Below are positions 42,877 through 52,208 of a stretch of 64,000 bases of DNA, in pieces. The position numbers and the translations under genes are program-made. Location: the NCBI GenBank assembly GCA_029250605.1, contig JAQXEZ010000006.1, positions 75,535 through 139,534 on the forward strand, in the 5' to 3' direction. The stretch is from Candidatus Thalassarchaeaceae archaeon (GTDB taxonomy: Archaea; Thermoplasmatota; Poseidoniia; Poseidoniales; Thalassarchaeaceae). A model generated the notes under the pieces. That model saw only the letters and a list, made by a program, of their open reading frames with translations. It made no database searches and had not been told where the DNA came from. Within the stretch, counting starts at the first letter, position 1; each line of letters opens with the position of its first letter.

Positions 42877-45008
42877 ATTAGCCCGTGGTCATCTACCGAG
42901 CACCCACCCGGGGGGAGGCAGGCAAGAACGTCATCCTGCGCCAGCCCCGTTGATTTCGAGATTCTGTTGGCGACGTTGTCCTTCTTTTCCATGCCCGGAA
43001 CTATCCTAGCCCACCTTTCGCACATCTCCGAGATTACCTTGGGAACTCCAGAAATGGGGAGAGGGACACCGTTCACTACCACCAATCCGATTGCAATCTC
43101 TAGGGGGGTATTCCGATGCCAACTCCTCTCTCCTCTTACTACGAATGATCCTCTTGCTAGAGACTCCCCTGTCTCTGTAGTCTTGGAAACTTGACTCGAT
43201 CTGGCATGGAAAGCAGTAGCTGCAGCACCACCGCTGCCCCAAGCCCTTGACCAGCACACAGAGATCTGAGCAGCTTCAGAGATTACCGAATCCTCCAATT
43301 CACGTGCATCTTCCAATCCCTCTCCGAGAGTCTGAGAAATCTGTAGTGATGCCACACCTTCTGGGACGATTCCCTGCTGCGATTTGCTCGGAATCAGACC
43401 ATCTTTGAGTTTCAGTGAGCATGAGGGTGCGCCGTGTAGATCGGCATGGAAGTAAAGGTCACTAGCCGAGAGATGCTTCCTGACCAACACGTCGTTTCCC
43501 TTGGCATCTTTCCCCCCAATCAGCAGATGCCCTCCAGATACTATCGCCCAGCGGTACTTCTCGAACCAGAATCTTCTGGCTCTCTTCCTTCCTTTGAGTC
43601 TTCCAGATGCTGCCTCTTTGGCGGCTTTCTTCTCTGCAGTCTTCCTGGATCTCTTAGTCTTCTCCAGAGCCTCTTGCGCTCCCTTTGCCTTGTTCTTCTG
43701 GGTTCGTGCCTCTTCGAAGTACCTCTGCGCATTCTGGTGCACGGTCTTGGAGGCCTCTAGGGTGACTTTGGCCCCTGGCTCACCATCCTCATCTGGAAGG
43801 TATGCAACAACGGTATGTTTTGAGGGGTCCAAACTGTCTACCCAAACAACCTCATGGGCAATTTCTGCAACATCCTGCCAGCCTTTCTCTTCCACCGCAG
43901 CACTAAGCTGAGCCAAAATCGAATCCACATGCTCCCAGTTATCTTGAATCGACTTGCCAAGCTCCTGTGTGATTATCGCCCTCTGGTTGAATCTCTCTAT
44001 CGCTTTCTCCTGTTGGGAGGCCCTTCTCGACAACTTCGAACTTTCGTCTTCGGCGCGTTCACCGGTCTCGATCAATTTCTCCTCCTCTCTACGGATGAAC
44101 GCTGCAGCATCATGAGAACCGAATATGAAATCGTAGACCAGGGAGAGGCTGCTGACGACTACTCTCTTTTCCTCGTCCATCGATGGCAGGTTGATCGGGG
44201 AGAACTCGATGATCCCAGCCGCTGCCGAGTCTCTCTCCGACTCGTTGTCGGCATCCATCCAAGATGTCTTGGATTCCTTATTGGAAAGCCAGATGTTCCC
44301 TCCCTCTCCGCCATCTAAGTCTCCTAGCATTTCCTTCAATGCAGACTCGAGCGAATCCCTCTGTTCAGTGGTAAGAGAATCAGATTGCGCACCCTCGTCT
44401 ATGCCAGAGATGGAGCATACCGCACTTCCGTACACTCTGCCAAGGTTCGCCCTAGAGGCTAGGGTCCTGATTAGGGCATGATCGCTGCCATCTAGGATCC
44501 CATCAAGGGAACCCCTATCCAGATTCCTTGGATCAACTGCCTCGGGAGGAGGTGAGTAGTTCTCTCCCTTCTTCAGTGAACGACTGGCGTATTTGGCATG
44601 TGTGAGCGGACGGACGATTACCCCGTCCTCATCGAGAAGCACGACGTTACCATCTCGGAACAGCTCTATCACTAGACTTAGACGACCCCTGCCATGCTCG
44701 AATTCCAAACGAATCACCCTGTCGAATCCGAATTGCTCGACCCCGATCAACCTGGAGTTGTTGAGGTGCTTCCTCAGAATCATTGCGAACTGCGAGGGTT
44801 GGGTCGGCATCGGCCTATCCCTGTTCGATGCGTATGCCCTCAGCCCCCTCACAATTACTAGATCTGTAGATGGCTCCCCCTTCCTGTTCAGACGCAGAAC
44901 TATCTGTTCGTAGTGCGGTTGGTATGCCTTCCTAACTCTCGCACCGACCATGTCCGACATCTCTCGCACTATTCGCGCGATTTCGAAAGAGGATGACTGG
45001 TTCCGCAT
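42867..45008 (-). CDS. RqcH/NFACT ribosome-associated quality control protein
   Basis: The archaeal RqcH/Rqc2/NEMF homologue. In other organisms it binds stalled 50S/60S-peptidyl-tRNA and recruits Ala-tRNA for C-terminal tailing. About 713 residues. Visible: N-terminal NFACT-N domain with the catalytic-like stretch NRDRPMPTQPSQFAMILRK near 65-83, a central coiled-coil (about 330-390 and 450-500, the latter very basic: KRSRKTAEKKAAKE), and the C-terminal NFACT-R domain FEKYRWAIVSGGHLLIGGKD followed by LYFHADLHGAPSC. Start: ATG 45008 gives MRNQSSSFEIARIV, like family members; a TTG at 45017 is less likely. Convergent with the GNAT gene. Confidence 0.93.
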   Translation of the reverse strand: MRNQSSSFEIARIVREMSDMVGARVRKAYQPHYEQIVLRLNRKGEPSTDLVIVRGLRAYASNRDRPMPTQPSQFAMILRKHLNNSRLIGVEQFGFDRVIRLEFEHGRGRLSLVIELFRDGNVVLLDEDGVIVRPLTHAKYASRSLKKGENYSPPPEAVDPRNLDRGSLDGILDGSDHALIRTLASRANLGRVYGSAVCSISGIDEGAQSDSLTTEQRDSLESALKEMLGDLDGGEGGNIWLSNKESKTSWMDADNESERDSAAAGIIEFSPINLPSMDEEKRVVVSSLSLVYDFIFGSHDAAAFIRREEEKLIETGERAEDESSKLSRRASQQEKAIERFNQRAIITQELGKSIQDNWEHVDSILAQLSAAVEEKGWQDVAEIAHEVVWVDSLDPSKHTVVAYLPDEDGEPGAKVTLEASKTVHQNAQRYFEEARTQKNKAKGAQEALEKTKRSRKTAEKKAAKEAASGRLKGRKRARRFWFEKYRWAIVSGGHLLIGGKDAKGNDVLVRKHLSASDLYFHADLHGAPSCSLKLKDGLIPSKSQQGIVPEGVASLQISQTLGEGLEDARELEDSVISEAAQISVCWSRAWGSGGAAATAFHARSSQVSKTTETGESLARGSFVVRGERSWHRNTPLEIAIGLVVVNGVPLPISGVPKVISEMCERWARIVPGMEKKDNVANRISKSTGLAQDDVLACLPPGGCSVDDHGLIQP

Positions 45009-45070
45009 GATTCTCAATATCGTCCGGAACGACGCCCTTCATCAGGGAATCGATAGAGGAGATCCGGCAC

Positions 45071-45925
45071 TCAAGGTAGGGTCGAGTGGAATTCTCGTAT
45101 TTCCCCTAGGACATCCGGCTCGTGAGCGTACTGGTTCGAAGGGACCTTTATCATCCTGCAATTTGGAATTGCATCTGCGATTCTCTGGACCTTGTCGAAG
45201 TCATGCAGGGTATCCGAAGTGGCAGTCATAACTGCACATGGGACTTCTATGTGCGATAGGTCTTCAGGAAGGCTGTATCCGAGGTTCCATCTAGCGGAGA
45301 GGAGCATACGCGGGACGTCTTGAGCTAGCAGAGCTCTGCGATAACGAACCTTCTGACCCTCTTCCTTAGTCCTCCTGTTCACCACCCAGGCCACGAAACC
45401 AACCATCTTTCGGAAAGCCACCAGGGGGAGCGGCGAGTAGATGATCATCCTAGACCAGAGTGGGAATTTGAAGTCCGGGTTCGGAGCAAGGAGGACAGAA
45501 CTCCTGCCACCCAAATCTCCCTTCTCGAACGCATCGATAAGGAGGGTCGAGCCAAGTGACGAAGAGTACCAGTCAATATTCGTCCGATCGACGTCCAAGG
45601 CCTCGAGAACGGCTGCGATGTCTTTCGAATGCCTTTCGATGGAGAAGTCATCCTTTGAAATTCTCCTGTTGAATTTCGAACTGGCCTTCTCCCTGGTCTC
45701 GATGTAGATCAGATGTCTGCTCTTTACCCATTCAGTGACTAATGGGCGCCACCCCTCGAAGAGGGAACCCCATCCTGGGACCATCACCACGGTTCCGGAA
45801 TCCGGGCCCGACTCCTCTGCATCCCAGACCAGTACCCTAATCGAGACTCCCGACTCCACTTCGATCCAATGCTCATCAGCGACATGCCCATCCAGAACCG
45901 GAGGACCGTTCCAAAGACCTTCCAT
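45071..45925 (-). CDS. Alpha/beta hydrolase
   Basis: 284 residues with the alpha/beta-hydrolase core: strand VVMVPGWGSLFEGWRPL, then the nucleophile elbow YSSSLGS (usually GxSxG, so a variant with Ser before Ser), Asp in TATSDTLHDF and His in YAHEPDV. These form a plausible catalytic triad. The protein has a cap with basic residues around NRRTKEEGQK. The family covers esterases, lipases and dehalogenases; nothing points to one substrate. It lies 62 nt downstream of rqcH on the same strand and 48 nt upstream of the retropepsin gene region, so co-transcription is possible. Confidence 0.8.
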   Translation of the reverse strand: MEGLWNGPPVLDGHVADEHWIEVESGVSIRVLVWDAEESGPDSGTVVMVPGWGSLFEGWRPLVTEWVKSRHLIYIETREKASSKFNRRISKDDFSIERHSKDIAAVLEALDVDRTNIDWYSSSLGSTLLIDAFEKGDLGGRSSVLLAPNPDFKFPLWSRMIIYSPLPLVAFRKMVGFVAWVVNRRTKEEGQKVRYRRALLAQDVPRMLLSARWNLGYSLPEDLSHIEVPCAVMTATSDTLHDFDKVQRIADAIPNCRMIKVPSNQYAHEPDVLGEIREFHSTLP

Positions 45926-45973
45926 GATAACGAGATTCCATCCCTAGATTTCAGGGTTCTCCATTCTGTGGAG

Positions 45974-46045
45974 TCACCTTCTCCGGCCGCCGCCTCTGCT
46001 GCGACCGCCGCCACCGCCTCTGCTGCGACCACCGCCTGAAACCTT
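45974..46045 (-). repeat. Low-complexity Gly/Arg-coding tract
   Basis: GC-rich direct repeats (CGCCTCTGCTGCGACC appears twice, with shorter CCGCC units between) encode the Gly-Arg-Ser tail of the retropepsin fusion. Such tracts expand or contract easily. Confidence 0.6.
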
Positions 46046-47332
46046 CCTTCTGAAGTGACGCCTCCCGCCTCTTCCACCTCTTACTCCGCCAAAGAAGAAG
46101 AAGTTCCCTGAACCCCATCCCCCGCCTCCGTGATGGTGGTGGACAACTGAATGCCCCGGTTGGCCCGGAACTGCTGATACTTCGGAGTACTTGGGACCGT
46201 TGCTGAACCTTGCATTTACCAGAGTAACCACTAGGATGAGTAGGAAAACCGGCATGCAGCAGAAGAATATGATTATGCTACTGGAAAGGGGATCATTCAA
46301 TTCCGAATCTCCGGGGGTTTCGACGTCGAACCATACCTGAACAAATCCTCCGACTGGGAATCTGTCTATCTCCACATGGTCGGCACAGTCGAATTCCGCT
46401 CCCTGATAGTCATAATCAATCCACATGTCTTGGTAGACGTCAATCTTGACATACTCGATCTCATTTACTCTGTAGGAATAGTCCACGTATGCGTAGCATT
46501 CTATCTCGTCCCAACACTCGTAATCATCGCAAGTCTCCCATACTTCCCACCCATGTTCGCTATTCAGGATCGTGCCTTCGGTCGTCGCCCACTCGGGTTC
46601 TCCAGCAGCGACAAGACTCCCCATCCCGAAGAAGAATAGTGTTAGCATTCCTGCTAATCCAATCGAAACCGCTTCTCCAGGTGAAAGCCACCAAAGACCA
46701 AGGACACCTCCATCATTCCCCATTCCTACTGGATCTTCGGATACTACCACTGGGGGTGGTGTCCCCTTTGCATCGGCCTCCCTCCTTTCTAATTCAGCCA
46801 GCTTAGCCTCGTGCTCTGCTTGAGATAACTCCTCCTCCCTTCTGAGTCTTTTAACCTCGGACTGGTTGATCATTTCCTCGACTTCTTCCTTCGGGTCTGG
46901 GTCTTCTTTGTCCCACCACCTGTCTGAAATATCCTCGGCCATCTTATCCTCGGTGTCGTCATGTAGTATTAACACCCCATCATCCTGCGTGAATTCAATC
47001 TGACTGAGGAAACTCATTCCTAGGAGCGCATCAGCATTTCTTATATCCATGTCTGGCAGTACCCCTCCTCTTACTCCCGTTGTGACTTCAATATCTCCAA
47101 CTCTAACAGAGTGGAGGGTTCCAGACCATGATTCAGTCGGCCCTCCCGCAGTGTGAGATGTCGACCTTTTCCAATTCCTCCAATCCAGGCCAATTGCATC
47201 GGCCTTCTCATCAGTCATCGAGCATCGATTAGCTCCGGTATCCACCACAAATCTAACTGGTTCGTTATTGATGTGCCCATCGACGATGTACTGTCCTTGC
47301 CTGTTAAGCCTGATCACTACTTCTCTTCTCAC
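45974..47332 (-). CDS. Retropepsin-like aspartic protease fused to DUF3592-like membrane domain and RGG tail
   Basis: 452 residues. N-terminal retropepsin-type domain (about 1-125): catalytic motif FVVDTGANRCSMT with Asp31, the strand ADALLGMSFLSQIEF and a flap-like GGPTESW. A charged linker (about 130-195, EEVEEMINQSEVKRLRREEELSQAEHEAK) follows. Membrane segment 1 near 215-245, an outer DUF3592-like domain (TEGTILNSEHGWEVWETCDDYECWDEIECYAYVDYSYRV described in part), and membrane segment 2 (SSIIIFFCCMPVFLLILVVTL) near 345-366. The C-terminus, about 385-452, is low-complexity Gly/Arg/Ser with a HHHH and FFFFGG block and RGG-like repeats. If it dimerises, the single DTG gives an active retropepsin. 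Topology: protease in cytosol, DUF3592 part outside. Confidence 0.85.
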   Translation of the reverse strand: MRREVVIRLNRQGQYIVDGHINNEPVRFVVDTGANRCSMTDEKADAIGLDWRNWKRSTSHTAGGPTESWSGTLHSVRVGDIEVTTGVRGGVLPDMDIRNADALLGMSFLSQIEFTQDDGVLILHDDTEDKMAEDISDRWWDKEDPDPKEEVEEMINQSEVKRLRREEELSQAEHEAKLAELERREADAKGTPPPVVVSEDPVGMGNDGGVLGLWWLSPGEAVSIGLAGMLTLFFFGMGSLVAAGEPEWATTEGTILNSEHGWEVWETCDDYECWDEIECYAYVDYSYRVNEIEYVKIDVYQDMWIDYDYQGAEFDCADHVEIDRFPVGGFVQVWFDVETPGDSELNDPLSSSIIIFFCCMPVFLLILVVTLVNARFSNGPKYSEVSAVPGQPGHSVVHHHHGGGGWGSGNFFFFGGVRGGRGGRRHFRRKVSGGGRSRGGGGGRSRGGGRRR

Positions 47333-47392
47333 ATTATACCTCCTCTATCTATTTGTTCCTGTGATTTGATTTGATCCTTGACGAGGGGATTT

Positions 47393-48931
47393 TCAGACAT
47401 GGAATTCACCACCAGTCCTCTTGACTTCCCCCGTTCGGATCAATTCCTTCAGGTGCGAAAGGGCCTGATCCCCAGCTAGAGCCGGATTGGCCCCGGGGGT
47501 GTCCGAGTATGCGGAACTGGCAATCTCTCGAAGGGTCGAGCATCCGGATCTCACTGCTTCCAGGACCTTGGCGTGCCTGGCCTTCCTATGCTCTATGTAC
47601 TGGGTCAGCGTCCTCTCCGGGTTTGGAATCAGGGGTCCGTGGCCTGCGAAGAGAGTATGTGGCCTAAGGTCTCTAAGCCTCTCCAGGCCTGAGATGTAGG
47701 CCCCCATGTCCCCGTCGCCCGATGGCACCAGTATGGTGCCCACCATTGTGCAGTTGTCCGCTGCCACGACTCCCGGCTCACCCACTAGGCAGATCTGTCC
47801 GGGGCAGTGGCCGGGCGTCTCCAGAACCTTCCAGTCCGACCTCCCACTGGGCCCATCTACGGACACGATGCCCCCCTCGCTGAGTTTCCTAGCTCCCGGA
47901 ATCTCCGGGAGGGCCGAAAGCGTCTCTTCGCTAGCCCAAACTGGAGCTTGGTAAATCTGGGATATCAGATTCATGTCTCCTAAGTGGTCTTGGTGCCTGT
48001 GAGTGAAGATGGTGCACAGGATGTCGCTCCCATCTCGCCTGATCTCCTCCACCTTGTCCTTTAGCAGAATGAACCCCTCTTCGTCTCTGATTGCAGGATC
48101 AACAATCGCCCTCTGCCCACCCCTCTCACCAAGAACGAAGCAGTTTGTGTGTGTGGACGGAGGCAGGGTATTCGTAGGTATCAGGATGCACTCCACCCCA
48201 GGCCCATACTCGAATCTATGAGGCCCTGATGGGGGGTCTTCGGCCATCTCCGCACAGGCAGAAACCATGTCCATTTCTTCCATTATCTCTAGCAAGTCCC
48301 TGAATATGGTCAATATCGGGGGCGGAACATGCAACTTGTTCCTCTCCCACGAATCGACGATCTCTTCCGGCCTCCACCAGCGAAACTCATCGAACTCGCT
48401 CCTTCCAGGTGGGAATGACGGCTCCACTCCTGAATCTCCCAGGGAAACGTGAAAGAATAGGTTGTGGAATCTTGTAGGCGACTGGGGAGGGGTGATCCTC
48501 TCTGTGATTATTTCGCATTCGAAACCATCAGTGGAAATCATACCTGACTCTGCGACCTCCAGCCATCCGGACTTGTCCTTGCAGACGATCTCTCGAACCT
48601 CGTCGTCCACCTCTAGGAAACCTCCCTTTCCGTCGGGTGAGATTCCCACTTCCTCCACCATCTCCCTGAGGAGGGTGAATACAGAGAGCCTGGCTTCTCC
48701 TATCTCAGACAACCACTCTGGATGGCTTTCAGCAGATTCCCTATCGACTCTGCTAACCCCCCCTCCTGGGAATGACCAGAGGTCTGGGAATGCAGGTAGC
48801 TCCGAACTCCTGTGGCCCATCAGTACCTCGTACCCCTCCTCCCTCACTCTGCTTAGCATCACGGATGCAGAGGGGATGTGTGGACGTGCCTCGAATGGGG
48901 GTAGCGAGAGCCCCTCCGGCAATTCGTCCAT
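47393..48931 (-). CDS. Nudix hydrolase-metallo-beta-lactamase fusion protein
   Basis: 512 residues, two enzymes in one chain. N-terminal Nudix domain (about 15-225): GGGV at 56-59 and the REMVEEVGI catalytic helix at 89-97, separated by a longer loop than the canonical box, as in NUDT19-like proteins that cleave CoA-type diphosphates. C-terminal MBL domain (about 255-450): ligand motif THRHQDHLGD near 310, GHCPGQ near 368, Asp in VAADNCT, and GHGPLI near 425; a winged-helix-like C-terminus (DQALSHLKELIRTGEVKR) resembles LACTB2. The pairing is known in actinobacteria and animals as separate neighbours or fusions. A role in degrading modified nucleotides or acyl-CoA derivatives is inferred. Confidence 0.9.
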   Translation of the reverse strand: MDELPEGLSLPPFEARPHIPSASVMLSRVREEGYEVLMGHRSSELPAFPDLWSFPGGGVSRVDRESAESHPEWLSEIGEARLSVFTLLREMVEEVGISPDGKGGFLEVDDEVREIVCKDKSGWLEVAESGMISTDGFECEIITERITPPQSPTRFHNLFFHVSLGDSGVEPSFPPGRSEFDEFRWWRPEEIVDSWERNKLHVPPPILTIFRDLLEIMEEMDMVSACAEMAEDPPSGPHRFEYGPGVECILIPTNTLPPSTHTNCFVLGERGGQRAIVDPAIRDEEGFILLKDKVEEIRRDGSDILCTIFTHRHQDHLGDMNLISQIYQAPVWASEETLSALPEIPGARKLSEGGIVSVDGPSGRSDWKVLETPGHCPGQICLVGEPGVVAADNCTMVGTILVPSGDGDMGAYISGLERLRDLRPHTLFAGHGPLIPNPERTLTQYIEHRKARHAKVLEAVRSGCSTLREIASSAYSDTPGANPALAGDQALSHLKELIRTGEVKRTGGEFHV

Positions 48932-49069
48932 GGGTGCTCGAAGGGATTCGATGCTTCAACCTCGCTACGATAACCATTGAATAATCATGCTAGCCTTCGC
49001 AACGCATGTGCTTCGCACCAAGGGGGCAAATCTCTGCCTCAGGTGGAACTTTCATTCTGGAGAAGTGAG

Positions 49070-49252
49070 ATGATGAGACCCCCCGAGACGATCGAGGAGG
49101 AGTTAGAGATTATCTCACAGGCCCTCGAAGCCGGAATTGACCCCTTCCCTCCAAAGAAGAAACCCACTAGGATCGCAAAACTCGCCTTGGGTTGGTTCAT
49201 GATCATCATGATGGTCAGCTGGGTCTCTCAGCTTCTCTACCAGTACGTCTAG
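49070..49252 (+). CDS. Small single-helix membrane protein
   Basis: About 60 residues. An acidic helix (ETIEEELEIISQALEAG) is followed by a Pro-Lys-rich stretch (PFPPKKKPTR) and one C-terminal membrane helix (LALGWFMIIMMVSWVSQLLYQ). ATG 49070 is preceded by GGAG about 10 nt upstream. It lies between the Nudix-MBL gene (divergent) and tRNA-Gln (convergent). No family recognised. Tail-anchored adaptor or stabiliser of a membrane complex are possibilities only. Confidence 0.55.
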   Translation: MMRPPETIEEELEIISQALEAGIDPFPPKKKPTRIAKLALGWFMIIMMVSWVSQLLYQYV

Positions 49253-49263
49253 CGGATCTATAT

Positions 49264-49339
49264 TGGTAGTCCCTCCCGGATTCGAACCAGGGTCATGGCA
49301 TCCAGAGTGCCATATGATGGACCGCTACACCAAGGGACT
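49264..49339 (-). tRNA. tRNA-Gln(CTG)
   Basis: Reading the minus strand: acceptor AGTCCCT/AGGGACT, D arm GTGTAGCGGTC, anticodon stem TGGCA/TGCCA with loop CTCTGGA giving CTG, T arm CCTGG-TTCGAAT-CCGGG (one T-G pair), discriminator A and encoded CCA (TGG at 49264-49266 on the plus strand). It reads CAG glutamine codons. All stems close. Confidence 0.94.
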
Positions 49340-49398
49340 GGTGTAACACGGACAAGGCCCGGATATTTCAAGAAAACCGAGCAATCAGAACTTAGTAC

Positions 49399-50424
49399 TC
49401 ATGACCTGAATCCGGCATTAACCTTCTCCAGACTGTCCTCGCTGGGTCGCAGGAGGTCCTCGGAGAGGTCCACTAGGGGCGTTTCGCTCAGACCCAGCGT
49501 GTCCGTTGCGGTCGGCACGTCATCGTCGTAGTAGAGAAGCCCTGTCACATGACTTCCAGCCTTCTCCGACTTGTGTATGGCGCTCAATGCGGAGACAGCA
49601 TCCGTGTAATCGTGGTCCGCCGCCACGGTCTCTAGCCTCAAGGTCGAGCCGTCGAACAGATTCACCTCTCTGAACTCGCCTTCTGGGACCTCCACCTCCT
49701 CTAGTGGGGAGAAGTGGGGGATGTAGTCCAGGATGTGTAGTACCTCGTCATTCGCCTTCACGTAGTTGTAGGACCTGTAGGACTCGTCGTTGTTGGCGAA
49801 GGTCACGCACGGGGAGATGATGTCAATGAATGCCATCCCCCTGTGGCTCATCGCTGCTCTCATTAGTGCAGTCAACTGCTTCTTGCTTCCTGAGAACGAT
49901 CGGGCTACGAAACTGCATCCTAGGTTGATTGCCATCGCACAGAGGTCAATAGGTGCTTGTTGGTTGACGCTCCCTTTCTTCTTCTTCGATCCTTTCTCGA
50001 CGGTGGCGCTGTACTGACCCTTCGTGAGGCCGTAGACGCCGTTGTTTTCCACTATGTAGACCATATCCAGGTTCCTCCTGATGGCGTGAATGAACTGCCC
50101 TATGCCTATGCTCGCAGTATCCCCATCGCCAGACACCGCCAAGAAGCTCAGGTCCTTGTTCACCATGTTCGCCCCGGTGGTTACCGATGGCATCCTCCCA
50201 TGTACGGTGTTGAATCCGTGGCTCTTCCCGAGGAAGTAAGCCGGGGTCTTGGAGGAGCATCCAATCCCGCTCATCTTCGCTATTTTCTCTGGTTGAATCC
50301 CATTCTCCCAGGCTGCTTGGATTATGTTATTCGAGATCTGGTCATGTCCACACCCAGGGCACAACGACGACTTGCCACCGGTGTATTCTGATTTTTCCAG
50401 CTCTAGTACGTTCAGCCTGACCAT
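49399..50424 (-). CDS. korB: 2-oxoacid:ferredoxin oxidoreductase, beta subunit
   Basis: The thiamine-diphosphate and iron-sulfur beta subunit of a 2-oxoglutarate-type ferredoxin oxidoreductase (oxidative decarboxylation of a 2-oxoacid to acyl-CoA with ferredoxin). Features: CPGCGH near 23-28 supplying two Fe-S cysteines, GIGCSS near 54-59, the TPP motif VSGDGD...NNGVYGLTKGQ, and another Cys in SPCVTF. About 341 residues. The ATG at 50424 overlaps the korA stop (TGATG) and follows AAGGAGGTG, so the two are translationally coupled. The C-terminal part beyond about 285 is acidic and longer than in short KorB proteins. The 2-oxoglutarate choice over pyruvate rests on the two-subunit KorAB layout. 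Confidence 0.92.
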   Translation of the reverse strand: MVRLNVLELEKSEYTGGKSSLCPGCGHDQISNNIIQAAWENGIQPEKIAKMSGIGCSSKTPAYFLGKSHGFNTVHGRMPSVTTGANMVNKDLSFLAVSGDGDTASIGIGQFIHAIRRNLDMVYIVENNGVYGLTKGQYSATVEKGSKKKKGSVNQQAPIDLCAMAINLGCSFVARSFSGSKKQLTALMRAAMSHRGMAFIDIISPCVTFANNDESYRSYNYVKANDEVLHILDYIPHFSPLEEVEVPEGEFREVNLFDGSTLRLETVAADHDYTDAVSALSAIHKSEKAGSHVTGLLYYDDDVPTATDTLGLSETPLVDLSEDLLRPSEDSLEKVNAGFRS

Positions 50425-52208
50425 CAAGACACCTCCTTCAGAACTTCTAGAATCATATCGGAATATACCCTTGCCCTTGGTGGCATTCCATCGCTGTGTG
50501 CAACGCTGTGTATCTTCGGTATCAAATCAACGGGGAACTCCTTGCGTATGATTCCGAATAGCTGACCATCACGGTTTATCTCGAGGACAATCGTCCTCTC
50601 GTGCCTTCTAACGAAATTCTCCACCTCTGAGTGGAGGGGAAGGGCCCTGACCCTGCATGTGCTCACAGAAAGTCCGCTCTCTTCCAGCATGTCGTCTATC
50701 TCGACGATTGTATTCTCCATGGAACCATAGAAAATAACACCCAGTTCCTTGTTCTCCTCCTCTCTAATCACGGGTTCAGGCAGGTGCTCCCTTGCACCAT
50801 CGATCTTCCTCTTCAATCTCGCCATTGCTTCGTGGTACACCTGGGGGTCTTCCGAGTATACCCCATCCTCGTCATGACCCGTTCCTCTGTACAGAATTGG
50901 GTCTAGGCCACTGCCCGGTAATGTCCTGTATGCTATGCCGTCGCCATCGACATCCCGGTACCTGCCGTAATTTGCAATCGAATCCAACTCCTCCTGGCTT
51001 CTGATGACCTTTCCTCTGTCCATGGGCTTATCTGGGTAATTGAAGCCAGATGTCACCCACCGGTTCATGCCCAAGTCTAGGTCATTGAATCCGAATACCA
51101 TGGTCTGGAACCTCTCGGCATAGTCGAAGGCCCTCCAACCGAATTCGAAACACTCGTCAACAGTCCCGGGGATTATTACGATGTGCTGGGTATCTCCATG
51201 GCTCGCCTCGTAGAGCATCGAAAGATCCCCCTGTTGGGTCCTGGTCGGCAATCCAGTAGAAGGCCCCACTCTGTTAACATCCCAAATTACCCCAGGGACC
51301 TCGGAGAAGTAGAACAGACCAATGAATTCGGACATTAGAGAGATTCCCGGGCCACTGGTGCAAGTCATACCCCTGCCTCCGGCCCATCCAGCACCAAGCA
51401 CCATACCCGCTGCAGCTAGCTCGTCTTCCGCCTGGATGACGGCGCAAGTGCTACCTCCATCGCCATCACTGCGAAGCTCTGGCAACCATCCAATAATCGA
51501 CTCCGCAAGGGAGGAAGAAGGCGTAATCGGGTACCAAGATAGCATGCTGACACCCCCGTATATGGATCCAAGAGCAATTGCCTCATTCCCCTCGATTAGG
51601 AAAGAGTCGGGATTCTTCTCCCTGCTCTCAACGCAGAATTGGCACTCGAATTCCCAGTTCTCCTCTGCGAATGACCTACCTTCAGAGATTGCTTGCATGT
51701 TCAACTCAACTGCTTTCTCCTTTCCTTTGAACTGGGCTTTTACGGCCTTTCCAATTGCATCCTCGTCTATTCCTAGGAGGTGGGCGACTGCTCCTACATA
51801 GTACATGTTTGCAATCAGCCTCCCGAGCTTGGGGTTGATTTTCCTAGCCATCTTCGTCATCGGCATTCCCAGCAGGACGCAGTCGTCCCTGTCCACCGGG
51901 AGTTTGACATCCTCGTTGTAGACCACTATGGTTCCAGGTTCTAACCCCTCAAGGTCCTTCATCCAGGTGTCCTTGTTCATCAGAACCTGGATGTTGGTGT
52001 AATCTCCAGGGGCTTGGTACCCCTCATCGCTCACTCGGATAATGAACCACGTCGGCAAACCTGAGATGTTGCTTGGGAAGAGATTTTTTCCACTGACTGG
52101 AATCCCCATTTCGAACATTGAGTGGAGAATTATCAGATTTGATGATTGGGACCCCGTCCCGTTGGCCGTCGCGACATTGATTACGAAATCATTGACAATT
52201 TTTCCCAT
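50424..52208 (-). CDS. korA: 2-oxoacid:ferredoxin oxidoreductase, fused gamma-alpha subunit
   Basis: 594 residues. The gamma domain occupies about 1-190 (INVATANGTGSQSSNLIILHSMF near the N-terminus, LLGMPMTKMARKI) and the alpha domain about 215-594: IALGSIYGGVSMLSWYPITPSSS, where YPITPS(S) is the conserved motif, then CAVIQAEDELAAAGMVLGAG, TCTSGPGISLM and a C-terminal swivel strand region (VIFYGSMENTIVEI). The gamma-alpha order in a single chain is standard for archaeal and actinobacterial KorA/OorA types. Acts with KorB in the TCA cycle or in 2-oxoacid use. It diverges from the cyclophilin gene across a 149-nt gap where I saw no further gene. Confidence 0.92.
   Translation of the reverse strand: MGKIVNDFVINVATANGTGSQSSNLIILHSMFEMGIPVSGKNLFPSNISGLPTWFIIRVSDEGYQAPGDYTNIQVLMNKDTWMKDLEGLEPGTIVVYNEDVKLPVDRDDCVLLGMPMTKMARKINPKLGRLIANMYYVGAVAHLLGIDEDAIGKAVKAQFKGKEKAVELNMQAISEGRSFAEENWEFECQFCVESREKNPDSFLIEGNEAIALGSIYGGVSMLSWYPITPSSSLAESIIGWLPELRSDGDGGSTCAVIQAEDELAAAGMVLGAGWAGGRGMTCTSGPGISLMSEFIGLFYFSEVPGVIWDVNRVGPSTGLPTRTQQGDLSMLYEASHGDTQHIVIIPGTVDECFEFGWRAFDYAERFQTMVFGFNDLDLGMNRWVTSGFNYPDKPMDRGKVIRSQEELDSIANYGRYRDVDGDGIAYRTLPGSGLDPILYRGTGHDEDGVYSEDPQVYHEAMARLKRKIDGAREHLPEPVIREEENKELGVIFYGSMENTIVEIDDMLEESGLSVSTCRVRALPLHSEVENFVRRHERTIVLEINRDGQLFGIIRKEFPVDLIPKIHSVAHSDGMPPRARVYSDMILEVLKEVS

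Noticed and set aside
46120-46145. Poly-histidine block in the retropepsin fusion as a metal tag
   Set aside because: It lies within a wider low-complexity Gly/His/Phe tail, so a specific metal-tag role is not supported.
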